A stretch of 21,618 nt of DNA, from NCBI GenBank assembly GCA_041498295.1, contig JBGQIB010000069.1, forward strand, positions 1 through 21,618. Reading direction: 5' to 3'. The notes under the pieces were generated by a model. That model made no database searches. It saw only the letters and a list, made by a program, of their open reading frames with translations, and was not told the origin of the DNA. The DNA is from VGRW01 sp041498295 (lineage in GTDB: Bacteria; Myxococcota_A; UBA9160; SZUA-336). Of the stretch, positions 15,316 to 21,618 are shown in pieces (the first letter of the stretch is position 1; every line of letters begins with the position of its first letter). A program made the translations under genes and the position numbers.

Positions 15316-16767
15316 GTGATTCGCTTCTCGCGCGCATTCGCGGCCGTCGTGCTGTTCGCGGCGCTGGCTCATTCGGCGGCGGCGCAAGAGGCGACCCTGT
15401 CGCAAGCGCTCGACGAGTTTCTGCGCGCGCCGGCGCTGCGCGGCGCACGTGTCGGTGTCGTCGTCGAGGATCTCGCGACCGGACAGCGGCTGGCCGAGCA
15501 CCTCGCCGACGTGGATCTGGTTCCCGCTTCGAATCAGAAGCTCTTGATCTCCGCGGCGGCGCTCGAGCATTGGGGTCCCGCGCACCGCTTCGAGACGCCC
15601 GTCCTCGTGGAGGGCGCGATCGCCGACGGTGTGCTCGACGGCACGCTCTGGATCGTGGGGCAGGGCGATCCGAGCTTCGTCTCCGAGACGCTTTGGAAGC
15701 TCGCCGAAGAGGTCCGCCTCCAGGGAATCCGCGAGATCAAGGGCGGTATCGGCGTCGACCCGAGCCACTTCGACGCGCTGCGCTTCCATCCGGACTGGGA
15801 ACCGGTCTCGTCGCGCGCGTACTACGCGCCGGTCAGCGCGCTCTCGGCGAATTACTCGAGCTTCCGCATCGACGTGGTTCCCGGCGAGCACGTCGGCGCG
15901 CCGGTGGGACTTCGCCTGGCGCCGTCGCTTCCGTATTTCAAGAGCGCGGCCGACGCAGTGACTCTGCGCGGCGGTGGCCAACTCGTGCTCGACATCGACG
16001 TCCTGCCGGACGGCAGCGGCGAGAGCGTGCGCGTTTCCGGCGCGGTCTCGGCGGATCGGCCGACCAGCACATACTGGCGCGCCGTCGCCCTGCCCGAACG
16101 CTACGCCGCCGCGCTGCTGCGCGCGCAGCTCGAAGCCCAGGGCGTGCGCGTCGCGGCGCGCGTGCGCATCGGCGCGGCGCCCGCCGACGCGCGCGAGTTA
16201 CTGCGCTTCTCCGGTGAGCCGCTCGCGCTGCAGGTCCGCCTGCTCGAGAAGTTCAGCAACAACTTCGTGGCGGAGCAGCTCACCAAGATGCTCGGCGCGG
16301 AACTATATGGCCCGCCGGGAACTTGGGAGAAGGGAACGCGCGCGCTCAGCTCGTATCTCGAGGGGGCCGGCATCGTCGATCCCGCGAACGCGATCGTCGA
16401 CGGCTCGGGTCTCTCGCCGCGCAATCGGATCGCGCCCGCGACCCTCGCCGCCGTGCTGCGCCGCGGTGCACAGCGCTTCGACTCGGGCCCCGAGTTTCTC
16501 TCGGCGCTGCCGATCGGCGGGCGCGAGGGCACGCTGGAGGATCGAATGCAGAACGGCTCCGTGCAGATTCGCGCGAAGACGGGTCATCTGCGGCGCGTGG
16601 CCGCGCTCTCCGGCGTCGTTCCCGGCCCGAATGGAGCGATGCGTGTGTTCTCGATCCTCGTGAACGGCGCGCGCGGCGACGCGGATGGCGTCGACGCGGC
16701 GATCGACAAATTCGCCGAGAGACTCGGCGCGGCATCGGTCGAGCCGGCCGAAGCGAAGGGCCCGTAG
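15316..16767 (+). CDS. dacB: D-alanyl-D-alanine carboxypeptidase/endopeptidase (PBP4, DacB family)
   Basis: 483 aa from GTG 15316 (AAGG about 9 nt upstream). Residues 1-23 form a Sec signal peptide ending AAA|QE, so periplasmic. Active-site trio of the peptidase S13 class C PBPs: S72-N-Q-K75 (SxxK), SNN near residue 315 (SxN) and KTG in RAKTGHL near 420. The middle carries the extra domain expected for this family. It trims the terminal D-Ala and cleaves DD-crosslinks in peptidoglycan. Divergent from amgK across an 81-bp gap and convergent with the lytic transglycosylase gene, so it belongs to the peptidoglycan-turnover neighbourhood. Length and motifs are normal; no oddities. Confidence 0.94.
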   Translation: MIRFSRAFAAVVLFAALAHSAAAQEATLSQALDEFLRAPALRGARVGVVVEDLATGQRLAEHLADVDLVPASNQKLLISAAALEHWGPAHRFETPVLVEGAIADGVLDGTLWIVGQGDPSFVSETLWKLAEEVRLQGIREIKGGIGVDPSHFDALRFHPDWEPVSSRAYYAPVSALSANYSSFRIDVVPGEHVGAPVGLRLAPSLPYFKSAADAVTLRGGGQLVLDIDVLPDGSGESVRVSGAVSADRPTSTYWRAVALPERYAAALLRAQLEAQGVRVAARVRIGAAPADARELLRFSGEPLALQVRLLEKFSNNFVAEQLTKMLGAELYGPPGTWEKGTRALSSYLEGAGIVDPANAIVDGSGLSPRNRIAPATLAAVLRRGAQRFDSGPEFLSALPIGGREGTLEDRMQNGSVQIRAKTGHLRRVAALSGVVPGPNGAMRVFSILVNGARGDADGVDAAIDKFAERLGAASVEPAEAKGP

Positions 16768-16773
16768 CCCGAG

Positions 16774-17364
16774 CTACTGGCGCGCGAGGCGCGCATAGAC
16801 CTGTTGCACGTAGAGCTCGGGCACCTGAGCGCCGTCGGCGAGGCGCTTGTCGATCGCGGCCGGCCCCCAGTTGTACGCGGCGAGCGCGCGCTGCCAGGTT
16901 CCGTAGCGCGCGTGCAGGAGCGCGAGATAGCGCGTGCCCAGGCGCAAGTTGAGCTCCGGGGCGAATAGCGCGTCGGGGCCCGACCAGTCGAGGCCGGCCT
17001 CGCGCGCGAGCATCTCGCCCGTTGCCGGCATGATCTGCATGAGTCCGAGCGCGCCGACCGGGGAGCGCGCGAAGTTGTAGAAACCGCTCTCGGTGTGCAT
17101 CACCGCGAGCACGAGCTTCGGATCGATGCGGTTGCGCGCCGACTCACGCAGCACCGCTTCAGCGGCGCGGCGCAGCTCGAACGGCGCGAGGCCCGTCATG
17201 TAGCGAGACAGGAGCGTTTCGATCTCGTCGGCCGCAGTCGCGTTTGCGGCTGCCGCGGCGGAAACGGGTGCCGGCGCCGTCGGCTCGGGCACCCGTTCGC
17301 GGAGCGCGCACGAGAGCGCGAAGAACATGGAGAGCACCGTGATGGGAAGTTTGGACCTCTGCAT
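16774..17364 (-). CDS. Lytic transglycosylase lipoprotein (SLT family 1)
   Basis: 196 aa. N-terminal hydrophobic segment with a cysteine at residue 19 (FFALSCALRE), a plausible but imperfect lipobox, so probably outer-membrane anchored. The SLT domain follows: HTESGFYNFARSPVGALGLM with the catalytic glutamate in ESGF, QIMPATG, ELNLRLGTRYL and AYNWGP. These enzymes cleave the MurNAc-GlcNAc bond and leave 1,6-anhydroMurNAc ends, the substrate precursor for AnmK. ATG 17364 lies 5 nt after the stop of the DUF5658-like gene, so they are co-transcribed. It ends 6 bp from the convergent dacB stop. Membrane-bound MltE/MltC-like proteins are the nearest classes; finer assignment is not possible by eye. 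Confidence 0.9.
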   Translation of the reverse strand: MQRSKLPITVLSMFFALSCALRERVPEPTAPAPVSAAAAANATAADEIETLLSRYMTGLAPFELRRAAEAVLRESARNRIDPKLVLAVMHTESGFYNFARSPVGALGLMQIMPATGEMLAREAGLDWSGPDALFAPELNLRLGTRYLALLHARYGTWQRALAAYNWGPAAIDKRLADGAQVPELYVQQVYARLARQ

Positions 17365-17369
17365 CTCGT

Positions 17370-17702
17370 CTAGCTCCACGCGATCGTCAGCCGGGTGGCG
17401 TGAATCACATACGCGTTGTTGATCGCGGCCCAAGCGGGAAGCGCCGCGAGGACGGCGAGCAGAAACAGCTTCACGCGCGGTGGAACGTGAGTAGTGGCGA
17501 CGAGAAATGCGATGGCCGCCGTGGTCACGACCATCTCGAAGACCAGGCCGGGCATCAGTCCGATCGTGCTGAAGAGCCAATTTGCGGCGGGGTTCGCTTC
17601 CCCGACGTCGAAGCCTGGAACGGGCGCGCGCAGACACAGATAGGTCGTGGTGTTGTCGGCCAGGTTCAGGAGGACCACCAGGATCCCCAGAGCGATGCGC
17701 AT
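17370..17702 (-). CDS. Small three-helix membrane protein, DUF5658-like
   Basis: 110 aa, with three or four hydrophobic stretches (MRIALGILVVLLNL, ANWLFSTIGLMPGLVFEMVV, KLFLLAVLAALPAWAAINNA). The pattern NLADNTTTYLCL followed by EANPAANWL fits the DUF5658 family, in which a D near the first helix and an E-A/x-N-P motif are typical. ATG 17702 has GGAGG about 8 nt upstream. Function is unknown for the family. It is the first gene of an apparent two-gene operon with the lytic transglycosylase (5-nt gap), so a role in the cell-envelope context is a reasonable guess but not shown. Confidence 0.68.
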   Translation of the reverse strand: MRIALGILVVLLNLADNTTTYLCLRAPVPGFDVGEANPAANWLFSTIGLMPGLVFEMVVTTAAIAFLVATTHVPPRVKLFLLAVLAALPAWAAINNAYVIHATRLTIAWS

Positions 17703-17853
17703 CGAATTCCCTCCGCAGCGAATACTCGTGCGGGGAGACTTCAAATTCCGTGCCGCGGACGGCCCCGTTCGCGAAATCCGCTGGCGCGCACACGAGTCGA
17801 GCGGGCTCGCTGCGCGCGCACGCGCACGCAAACCCGACGGGGGTTCGGGAATC

Positions 17854-17874
17854 GAGTTCCCTCGGAGGGAACTC
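17854..17874. terminator. Perfect inverted repeat downstream of the XRE-family gene
   Basis: GAGTTCCCTC (17854-17863) and GAGGGAACTC (17865-17874) are exact reverse complements around one central G. It lies 33 nt beyond the stop of the XRE-family gene and 152 bp upstream of the DUF5658-like gene, both on minus. As RNA it folds into an 8-bp stem with a 5-nt loop; there is no U-tract, so intrinsic termination is uncertain and an operator for the downstream operon is the alternative. Confidence 0.4.
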
Positions 17875-17906
17875 CAGGTGCTCCGCGCGCGCAGCGCGCG
17901 TCGCCG

Positions 17907-18170
17907 CTACTTCTTCGAGCGGCCCTTGCCGAGCAGAAGCCAGTCGAGCGAGATGCCCTCGCGGACGGCGAGCGTGATCAAGAAGTCAGCGTGCGGGGTC
18001 GTGCCGCTCTCGTAGCGATTCACGTTCTGCTGGAACACTCCGAGCTCGCGCGCGAACGAGCGCTGCGAGCGCCCGCCGCGCACCTGCGCGAGGCGCACGG
18101 GAACGAGCTTCTTCTGCTTGTCGATCGTCGCCTTCGAGACCCCGGCGCCCTGACTCTTCTTGCCTGCCAT
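17907..18170 (-). CDS. XRE/Cro-CI family helix-turn-helix regulator
   Basis: 87 aa, basic N-terminus then an HTH_3 domain: helix 1-2 LVPVRLAQVRGGRSQRSFAR, recognition helix region ELGVFQQNVNRYESG, and FLITLAVREGISLDWLLLGKG, the closing helix with the S-L-D-W-L-L-x-G-x-G ending typical of CI-like repressors. The start is ATG 18170 because AAGGAG lies 10 nt upstream; a GTG at 18230 would add 20 residues without a ribosome site. It has no C-terminal oligomerisation or peptidase domain. Alone between long intergenic spaces, with inverted repeats in its predicted leader, so autoregulation is plausible. No integrase or toxin partner is beside it. Confidence 0.83.
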   Translation of the reverse strand: MAGKKSQGAGVSKATIDKQKKLVPVRLAQVRGGRSQRSFARELGVFQQNVNRYESGTTPHADFLITLAVREGISLDWLLLGKGRSKK

Positions 18171-18274
18171 CTCCGGCTCCTTTTTCTCGTTCGTCTCGAG
18201 TGCTTGCTCGAGCAGTTGATTTGCATTCACGTGCTGCCGGTCTCGTGCCGGGTCCGACGCGTGGGATGCGTGCG

Positions 18275-18312
18275 ATGGCACGGGGAACAGTCGTGACACC
18301 GTGCCATGTCAC
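18275..18312. promoter_or_regulatory. Interlaced inverted repeats in the XRE gene leader, candidate operator
   Basis: ATGGCACGG (18275-18283) pairs with CCGTGCCAT (18299-18307), both 9 bp and perfect. GTGACA (18293-18298) pairs with TGTCAC (18307-18312), sharing one base with the first right arm. The predicted TSS near 18320 places them within the first 45 nt of the XRE message, so they could be an autoregulatory operator or a pair of mutually exclusive RNA hairpins. Confidence 0.45.
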
Positions 18313-18326
18313 CTCGAGAGCGGGGC

Positions 18327-18354
18327 ATGCTAGCGAAGGTACACGACGGTTCAA
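18327..18354 (-). promoter_or_regulatory. Candidate sigma-70 promoter of the XRE-family gene
   Basis: On minus: -35 TTGAAC (18354-18349), 16 bases, -10 TAGCAT (18332-18327), 4 of 6 at each box. Predicted start near 18320, giving a leader of about 150 nt. Confidence 0.35.
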
Positions 18355-18420
18355 GACAGTTGTGACGAGATTTTCCGACGCATGCGCTATTCGCCGTTTG
18401 GTGTAGGGTCGCGCGTCGCC

Positions 18421-18450
18421 TTGACCTGCGCGTCGCGAGGTTGATAGGGT
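18421..18450 (+). promoter_or_regulatory. Candidate sigma-70 promoter of rsmD-coaD
   Basis: -35 TTGACC (18421-18426, 5 of 6), 18 bases, extended -10 TGA-TAGGGT (TAGGGT at 18445-18450). The predicted start near 18457 would exclude the alternative GTG start of rsmD at 18449 and supports ATG 18485. Confidence 0.4.
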
Positions 18451-18484
18451 GCCCACGCTCGGTCGCGAGACGGGGGCGAGGTTC

Positions 18485-19069
18485 ATGCGCGTCGTTGCCG
18501 GAGAGCTTCGGGGCCGACGACTCTCCTCTGCGCCCGGTCGAGAGACACGACCCACGTCGGAGCGCGCGCGCGCCGGCTTGTTCGACTGGTTGGGCGGACG
18601 CGTCGCGGGAGCGCGCGTGCTAGACCTGTTCGCGGGCACCGGCGCGCTCGGCATCGAGGCGCTGTCGCGTGGCGCGAGCGACGCCGTGTTCGTCGAGCGT
18701 TCGCGCGACGCGCTGCGCGCGCTGCGCAAGAACCTCGCGGAGCTCGGGCTCGAAGCGCGCGCGCGCGTCGTCGAGCGCGACCTCTCGCTCGGGCTCGGCG
18801 CGCGCGTGCTCGAGAGCGCGAGCTTCGATCTCGTCTTCGCGGATCCGCCTTACGAGGGGGGCTGGCTGGCGCGGCTGCTCGCGTGCGACACGCTTGCGGA
18901 GCTCTTGAGTCCCGCTGCGGTCGTCATCGCCGAGCGCTCGCTGCGCAGCGCGCCCGAGCCCGAGAGCTCGCGGCTCCGCTTGCGCGCCAGTAAGCACTAC
19001 GGAGAGACGGCGTTCGATTGGTACGAGCGCACGGCCGAAACGGCCGGGGCGGGAAGGGCCGAACCATGA
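18485..19069 (+). CDS. rsmD: 16S rRNA (guanine(966)-N(2))-methyltransferase
   Basis: RsmD methylates G966 of 16S rRNA in the assembling 30S subunit using SAM. 194 aa, normal size. The family N-terminus MRVVAGELRGRRL with RPTSERARAGLFDWL is followed by motif I VLDLFAGTGALGIEALSRGA and catalytic motif IV DPPY in VFADPPYEGGW. ATG 18485 is chosen because the family begins at MRVVAGE; the GTG at 18449 would fall on the predicted promoter. It overlaps coaD by 4 bp (ATGA), a common rsmD-coaD arrangement in bacteria. The surroundings are housekeeping; nothing unusual. Confidence 0.95.
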   Translation: MRVVAGELRGRRLSSAPGRETRPTSERARAGLFDWLGGRVAGARVLDLFAGTGALGIEALSRGASDAVFVERSRDALRALRKNLAELGLEARARVVERDLSLGLGARVLESASFDLVFADPPYEGGWLARLLACDTLAELLSPAAVVIAERSLRSAPEPESSRLRLRASKHYGETAFDWYERTAETAGAGRAEP

Positions 19070-19566
19070 GCGAGAAACGCATCGCGGTGTACCCCGCGAG
19101 CTTCGATCCGATCACGAATGGGCATCTCGACCTGATCCACCGCGCGGCGAAGCTCTTCGACGAGGTCGTCGTCGCCGTCGCGACCAACATCGACAAGAGC
19201 GGCGGTACGTTCTCGGTCGACGAGCGCGTGGCGCTCCTGAACAACTCCGTCGAGGGCATGGCCAACGTGCGCGTCGACGTGATTCAGACCTTGCTCGTCG
19301 ACTATCTGCGCCGCATCGGCGCGCGCATCGTGATCCGCGGGCTGCGGGCGCTCGCCGACTTCGAGTACGAGTTCGAGATGGCGCTCATGAATAGTCACAT
19401 GTTCCCGGAGATCGAGACCGTGTTCCTGATGACGAGCGAGCGCTGGTTCTACGTGAGCGCCTCGCGCGTGCGCGAGCTCGTGCGCTTCGGCGCCGACGTG
19501 ACGGAGTTCGTGCCGGCCGAGGTCGCAGAGAGACTGCGCGAACGCATCGGCCCGAAGCGTCGCTAA
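19066..19566 (+). CDS. coaD: Phosphopantetheine adenylyltransferase
   Basis: CoaD transfers AMP from ATP to 4'-phosphopantetheine, the penultimate step in coenzyme A synthesis. 166 aa, cytoplasmic, normal length. The nucleotidyltransferase T/HxGH motif is in YPASFDPITNGHLDLIHRA, the substrate-binding RGLRALADFEYEFEMALMN is intact and the SxxR signature appears in VSASRVREL (SST is more usual at this position). ATG 19066 overlaps the rsmD stop, so translation is coupled. The stop is 50 bp from the convergent NtrC-type regulator gene, with a hairpin-forming tandem repeat between them. Confidence 0.96.
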   Translation: MSEKRIAVYPASFDPITNGHLDLIHRAAKLFDEVVVAVATNIDKSGGTFSVDERVALLNNSVEGMANVRVDVIQTLLVDYLRRIGARIVIRGLRALADFEYEFEMALMNSHMFPEIETVFLMTSERWFYVSASRVRELVRFGADVTEFVPAEVAERLRERIGPKRR

Positions 19567-19604
19567 GCCGCGCAGACAGCGCCAAGCCGCGCAAACAGCG
19601 CGGC
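19565..19604. terminator. 19-bp tandem repeat with embedded hairpin between convergent genes
   Basis: AAGCCGCGCAGACAGCGCC (19565-19583) is followed directly by AAGCCGCGCAAACAGCGCG (19584-19602), 17 of 19 identical. The second copy forms GCCGCGC-aaaca-GCGCGGC (19586-19604), a 7-bp GC stem with a 5-nt loop. It is the only spacer between coaD and the convergent regulator, so it may end transcription from both sides, although there is no U-tract. Confidence 0.45.
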
Positions 19605-19615
19605 GCACATCGGAA

Positions 19616-20995
19616 CTATCCGTCGCCTTCGCGCTCGATCTCGAGCTCCTTCATCTTGAGCTGCAGGCCACGGCGCGAGAGACCGAGCTCCTTCGCGGCG
19701 CGCGTGACGTTGCCCTCGGTCAGGCGCAGCGCCTCGAGGATCGCGTCGCGCTCGATGCGCTGAGTCGCGGCGCGAATGCGCTCGCGCAGAGGCGTCGAAC
19801 TCGCGGGCGTCGGCGCCGGGCGCATCCCGGCCGCGATCTCGGGCGGGAGATCGCGCGGCATCAAGGTCGTGGAGTCACACATCAGTGTCGCTCGCTCGAT
19901 CGCGTTCTCGAGCTCGCGGATGTTCCCGGGCCAGGGATGCGCGCGCAGCGTGTCCATCGCGGCCGGGTCGATGCCTGTCACCGGGCGCTGCAGCTTCGCT
20001 GCGAAGCGCTCGAGGAACAGGCGCGCCAGCATCGGGACGTCCTCGGGCCGCGCGCGCAGCGGAGGCAGCTCGATCGGCACCACGTGCAGGCGGTAGAAGA
20101 GATCCTCGCGGAAGCGGCCCGCATTCACCTCGGCGCGCAGATCCCGGTTGGTCGCCGCGATCAGGCGCACGCTGACGTGCAAGGTCTCGGTCCCGCCGAC
20201 GCGGTAGAAGCGTCCTTCCTGAATCGCGCGCAGTAACTTCGGCTGCGCGGCGAGCGGCATCTCGCCGATCTCGTCGAGAAACAAGGTGCCGCCGTCGGCC
20301 AACTCGAAGCGCCCCGGCTTGCGGGCGGCGGCGCCCGTGAACGCGCCTTTCTCGTAGCCGAAGAGCTCGCTCTCGAGCAGACCCTCGGGGATCGCCGCGC
20401 AGTTCACCTTCACGAACGGACCGCCGCGCACGGCGCTCGCGCGGTGCAGACTGCGCGCGACGATCTCTTTTCCCGTGCCGCTCTCGCCCGTGATCAGCAC
20501 CGTCGCGGGAGTCGGCGCGACGCGCTCGATCACGCGGCGCACGTCGCGCAGCAGCGTGCTCTCGCCGATCAGCAGCGGCTCGGGATCCTCGTCGGAGGGC
20601 AAACGCGCCTCGCGCGCGGCCAAGCGGCGAGTCGACACCGCCTTCTCCATCACCTGGCGTATCTCGTCGGGATCGAATGGCTTGGTGAGATAGTCGAACG
20701 CGCCCTGCTTCAGCGCCTCGACGGCGCTGCCCACGGTGCCGTGCGCGGTGAGCATGATGACCGGGATCTCGGGGTGGCTGCGGCGAACCGCCTCGAGCAG
20801 CTCGAGCCCATTCATCTTGGGCATGCGCAGATCGGTGAGAATGGCGTCGACCGGCTCGCGCGCGAGTGACTCGAGCGCCGCCGCGCCGTCGCTCGCCTCG
20901 AGCGTGCGGTAGCCGTCGCGCTCGAGCAGCGCGCACAGGACGCGGCGCATGTTCGCTTCGTCCTCGGCGATCAGCACGGTGCGCAGCGGCTTCAC
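19616..20995 (-). CDS. NtrC/AtoC-family sigma-54 response regulator, paired with histidine kinase
   Basis: 459 aa: receiver 1-120 (E11/D12, phosphoacceptor D55, T83, K105), AAA+ domain about 140-370 with Walker A GESGTGKE (170-177), GAFTGA (217-222), Walker B FLDEIGEM, and a C-terminal Fis-type helix-turn-helix (NVTRAAKELGLSRRGLQLKM). All catalytic and sigma-54 contact residues are standard. When phosphorylated it would form a hexamer and drive open-complex formation at sigma-54 promoters. The GTG start at 20995 overlaps the kinase stop by 4 bp (GTGA), so the two genes form a translationally coupled two-component pair. Target genes are unknown; the neighbours rsmD-coaD are convergent and not obviously related. 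Confidence 0.94.
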   Translation of the reverse strand: MKPLRTVLIAEDEANMRRVLCALLERDGYRTLEASDGAAALESLAREPVDAILTDLRMPKMNGLELLEAVRRSHPEIPVIMLTAHGTVGSAVEALKQGAFDYLTKPFDPDEIRQVMEKAVSTRRLAAREARLPSDEDPEPLLIGESTLLRDVRRVIERVAPTPATVLITGESGTGKEIVARSLHRASAVRGGPFVKVNCAAIPEGLLESELFGYEKGAFTGAAARKPGRFELADGGTLFLDEIGEMPLAAQPKLLRAIQEGRFYRVGGTETLHVSVRLIAATNRDLRAEVNAGRFREDLFYRLHVVPIELPPLRARPEDVPMLARLFLERFAAKLQRPVTGIDPAAMDTLRAHPWPGNIRELENAIERATLMCDSTTLMPRDLPPEIAAGMRPAPTPASSTPLRERIRAATQRIERDAILEALRLTEGNVTRAAKELGLSRRGLQLKMKELEIEREGDG

Positions 20996-21618
20996 CGCGC
21001 CTCCTCGGCAGCCTTCGCCTCGAGCGGCAGGCGGATCAGCACGCTCGTTCCCTCGCCGGGGCGCGAGCGGAGTTGGATCGTCCCGTTCTGCGCGCGGATC
21101 AGTCGTTCGCAGAGCGCGAGCCCGAGGCCGGTTCCCTGCTGCTTGGTCGTGTAGAAGGGGATGAACGCGCGCTCGAGAGTCGTGTCACTCATGCCCGGCC
21201 CGTCGTCGTCGACTTGTATCTCGACCCAGCCGTCGCCCAGCGGACCGGGCGCGCCGCGGCGCAGCGCGACGCGCACGCGGCCGCGCTCCTCGAGTGCCTC
21301 GTAAGCGTTCTGAACCACGTTGACCACCACGCGTTCGAGCTGATCGGCATCGGCGCGCAGCGGCGGGAGGCCGGGCTCGAGGTCCAGCACCAGCTCGACC
21401 TCCTCGCGCGCCTTCGAGCGCGACACCGCCTCGACGCAGCTCTTCACGAACGCGGCGACGTCGCGAATGGTCGCGGTGCGCGTCGCGGGGCGCGCGTAGT
21501 CGAGGAACGACTCGACCACGCGATTCAGGCGCGCGATCTCCTCGATGATCACGGTCCACAGCTCGGCCGCCTTCGCGTCGGTCGGCTGCTGCAGTACGGC
21601 GACGGCGCCGCGGATCGC
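20992..21618 (-). CDS. Sensor histidine kinase, N-terminal part cut by window edge
   Basis: The frame is open to the edge; 208 residues are visible. The first residues, AIRGAVAVLQQ, are the end of the HisKA H-box region (usual form NPLxAIRGA), so the phosphorylated histidine lies just outside the window. Then EEIARLNRVVESFLDYARP and a complete HATPase_c domain: N-box VVNVVQNAYEALEE, G1 VDDDGPGM, F-box FIPFYTTKQQ and G2 GTGLGLALCE. It phosphorylates the NtrC-type regulator encoded next, whose start overlaps this stop by 4 bp. The signal and any membrane or PAS sensor domain cannot be seen. Confidence 0.93.
   Translation of the reverse strand, partial: AIRGAVAVLQQPTDAKAAELWTVIIEEIARLNRVVESFLDYARPATRTATIRDVAAFVKSCVEAVSRSKAREEVELVLDLEPGLPPLRADADQLERVVVNVVQNAYEALEERGRVRVALRRGAPGPLGDGWVEIQVDDDGPGMSDTTLERAFIPFYTTKQQGTGLGLALCERLIRAQNGTIQLRSRPGEGTSVLIRLPLEAKAAEEAR

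Larger units (their letters stand above)
18171..18484. other. Divergent intergenic region between the XRE regulator and rsmD
   Basis: 314 bp without a gene. It holds a candidate sigma-70 promoter for each direction, and a pair of interlaced inverted repeats on the XRE side; each is listed separately. No tRNA, small ORF with a ribosome site or riboswitch fold was recognised. Confidence 0.6.

Noticed and set aside
17907..18170. Phage or mobile-element repressor
   Set aside because: No integrase, attachment site, toxin partner or change in base composition around it.
18276..18291. TGGCACGG as the -24 element of a sigma-54 promoter
   Set aside because: No TTGC-like -12 element at the required spacing on either strand; the bases are better explained as an inverted-repeat arm.

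Overview
The window is very GC-rich DNA from a Gram-negative, probably flagellated bacterium. The GC content, three sigma-54-dependent response regulators, a FlgM-like anti-sigma factor, a receiver protein with a long Pro/Ala/acidic linker and a PP2C phosphatase best suit a deltaproteobacterial or Myxococcota-like lineage; this is inference, as no rRNA or other taxonomic marker is present. I see 24 protein genes (two cut by the window edges), very tight packing, and no tRNA, rRNA, CRISPR array, insertion sequence or prophage.

Left (1-6516), signalling and motility: a truncated nadC (minus) lies behind a receiver protein whose C-terminus is a tandem 23-residue helical repeat resembling the end of PopZ/DUF2497 proteins. 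Divergent from it is a PP2C phosphatase, whose stop overlaps the stop of a FlgM-like gene. Upstream of flgM is a good match to a sigma-28 promoter, and beyond that a FleQ-like sigma-54 activator. A second NtrC-type regulator is divergent from it, with a 12-bp direct repeat in the shared control region.

Middle (6513-10886), glycan/envelope operon on minus: small membrane protein, GT4 glycosyltransferase, SAM methyltransferase, a second paralogous GT4 and a second methyltransferase, all overlapping or nearly touching.

Right-centre (10991-17702), peptidoglycan turnover: PilZ protein and anmK (plus); amgK, a murU-like nucleotidyltransferase and an MBL-fold hydrolase (minus, overlapping); a dacB/PBP4 carboxypeptidase (plus); a lytic transglycosylase lipoprotein behind a small DUF5658-like membrane protein (minus). 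Lytic transglycosylases make anhydro-muropeptides, AnmK makes MurNAc-6-P, and AmgK plus MurU make UDP-MurNAc. The MurNAc-6-P phosphatase step (MupP elsewhere) has no obvious gene here, and an MBL-fold hydrolase of unknown substrate sits in the kinase/nucleotidyltransferase operon. That is the most interesting biological hypothesis in the window.

Right end (17907-21618): a small XRE-family regulator with interlaced inverted repeats in its predicted leader, the housekeeping pair rsmD-coaD, then an NtrC-type regulator translationally coupled to a histidine kinase cut by the window edge.
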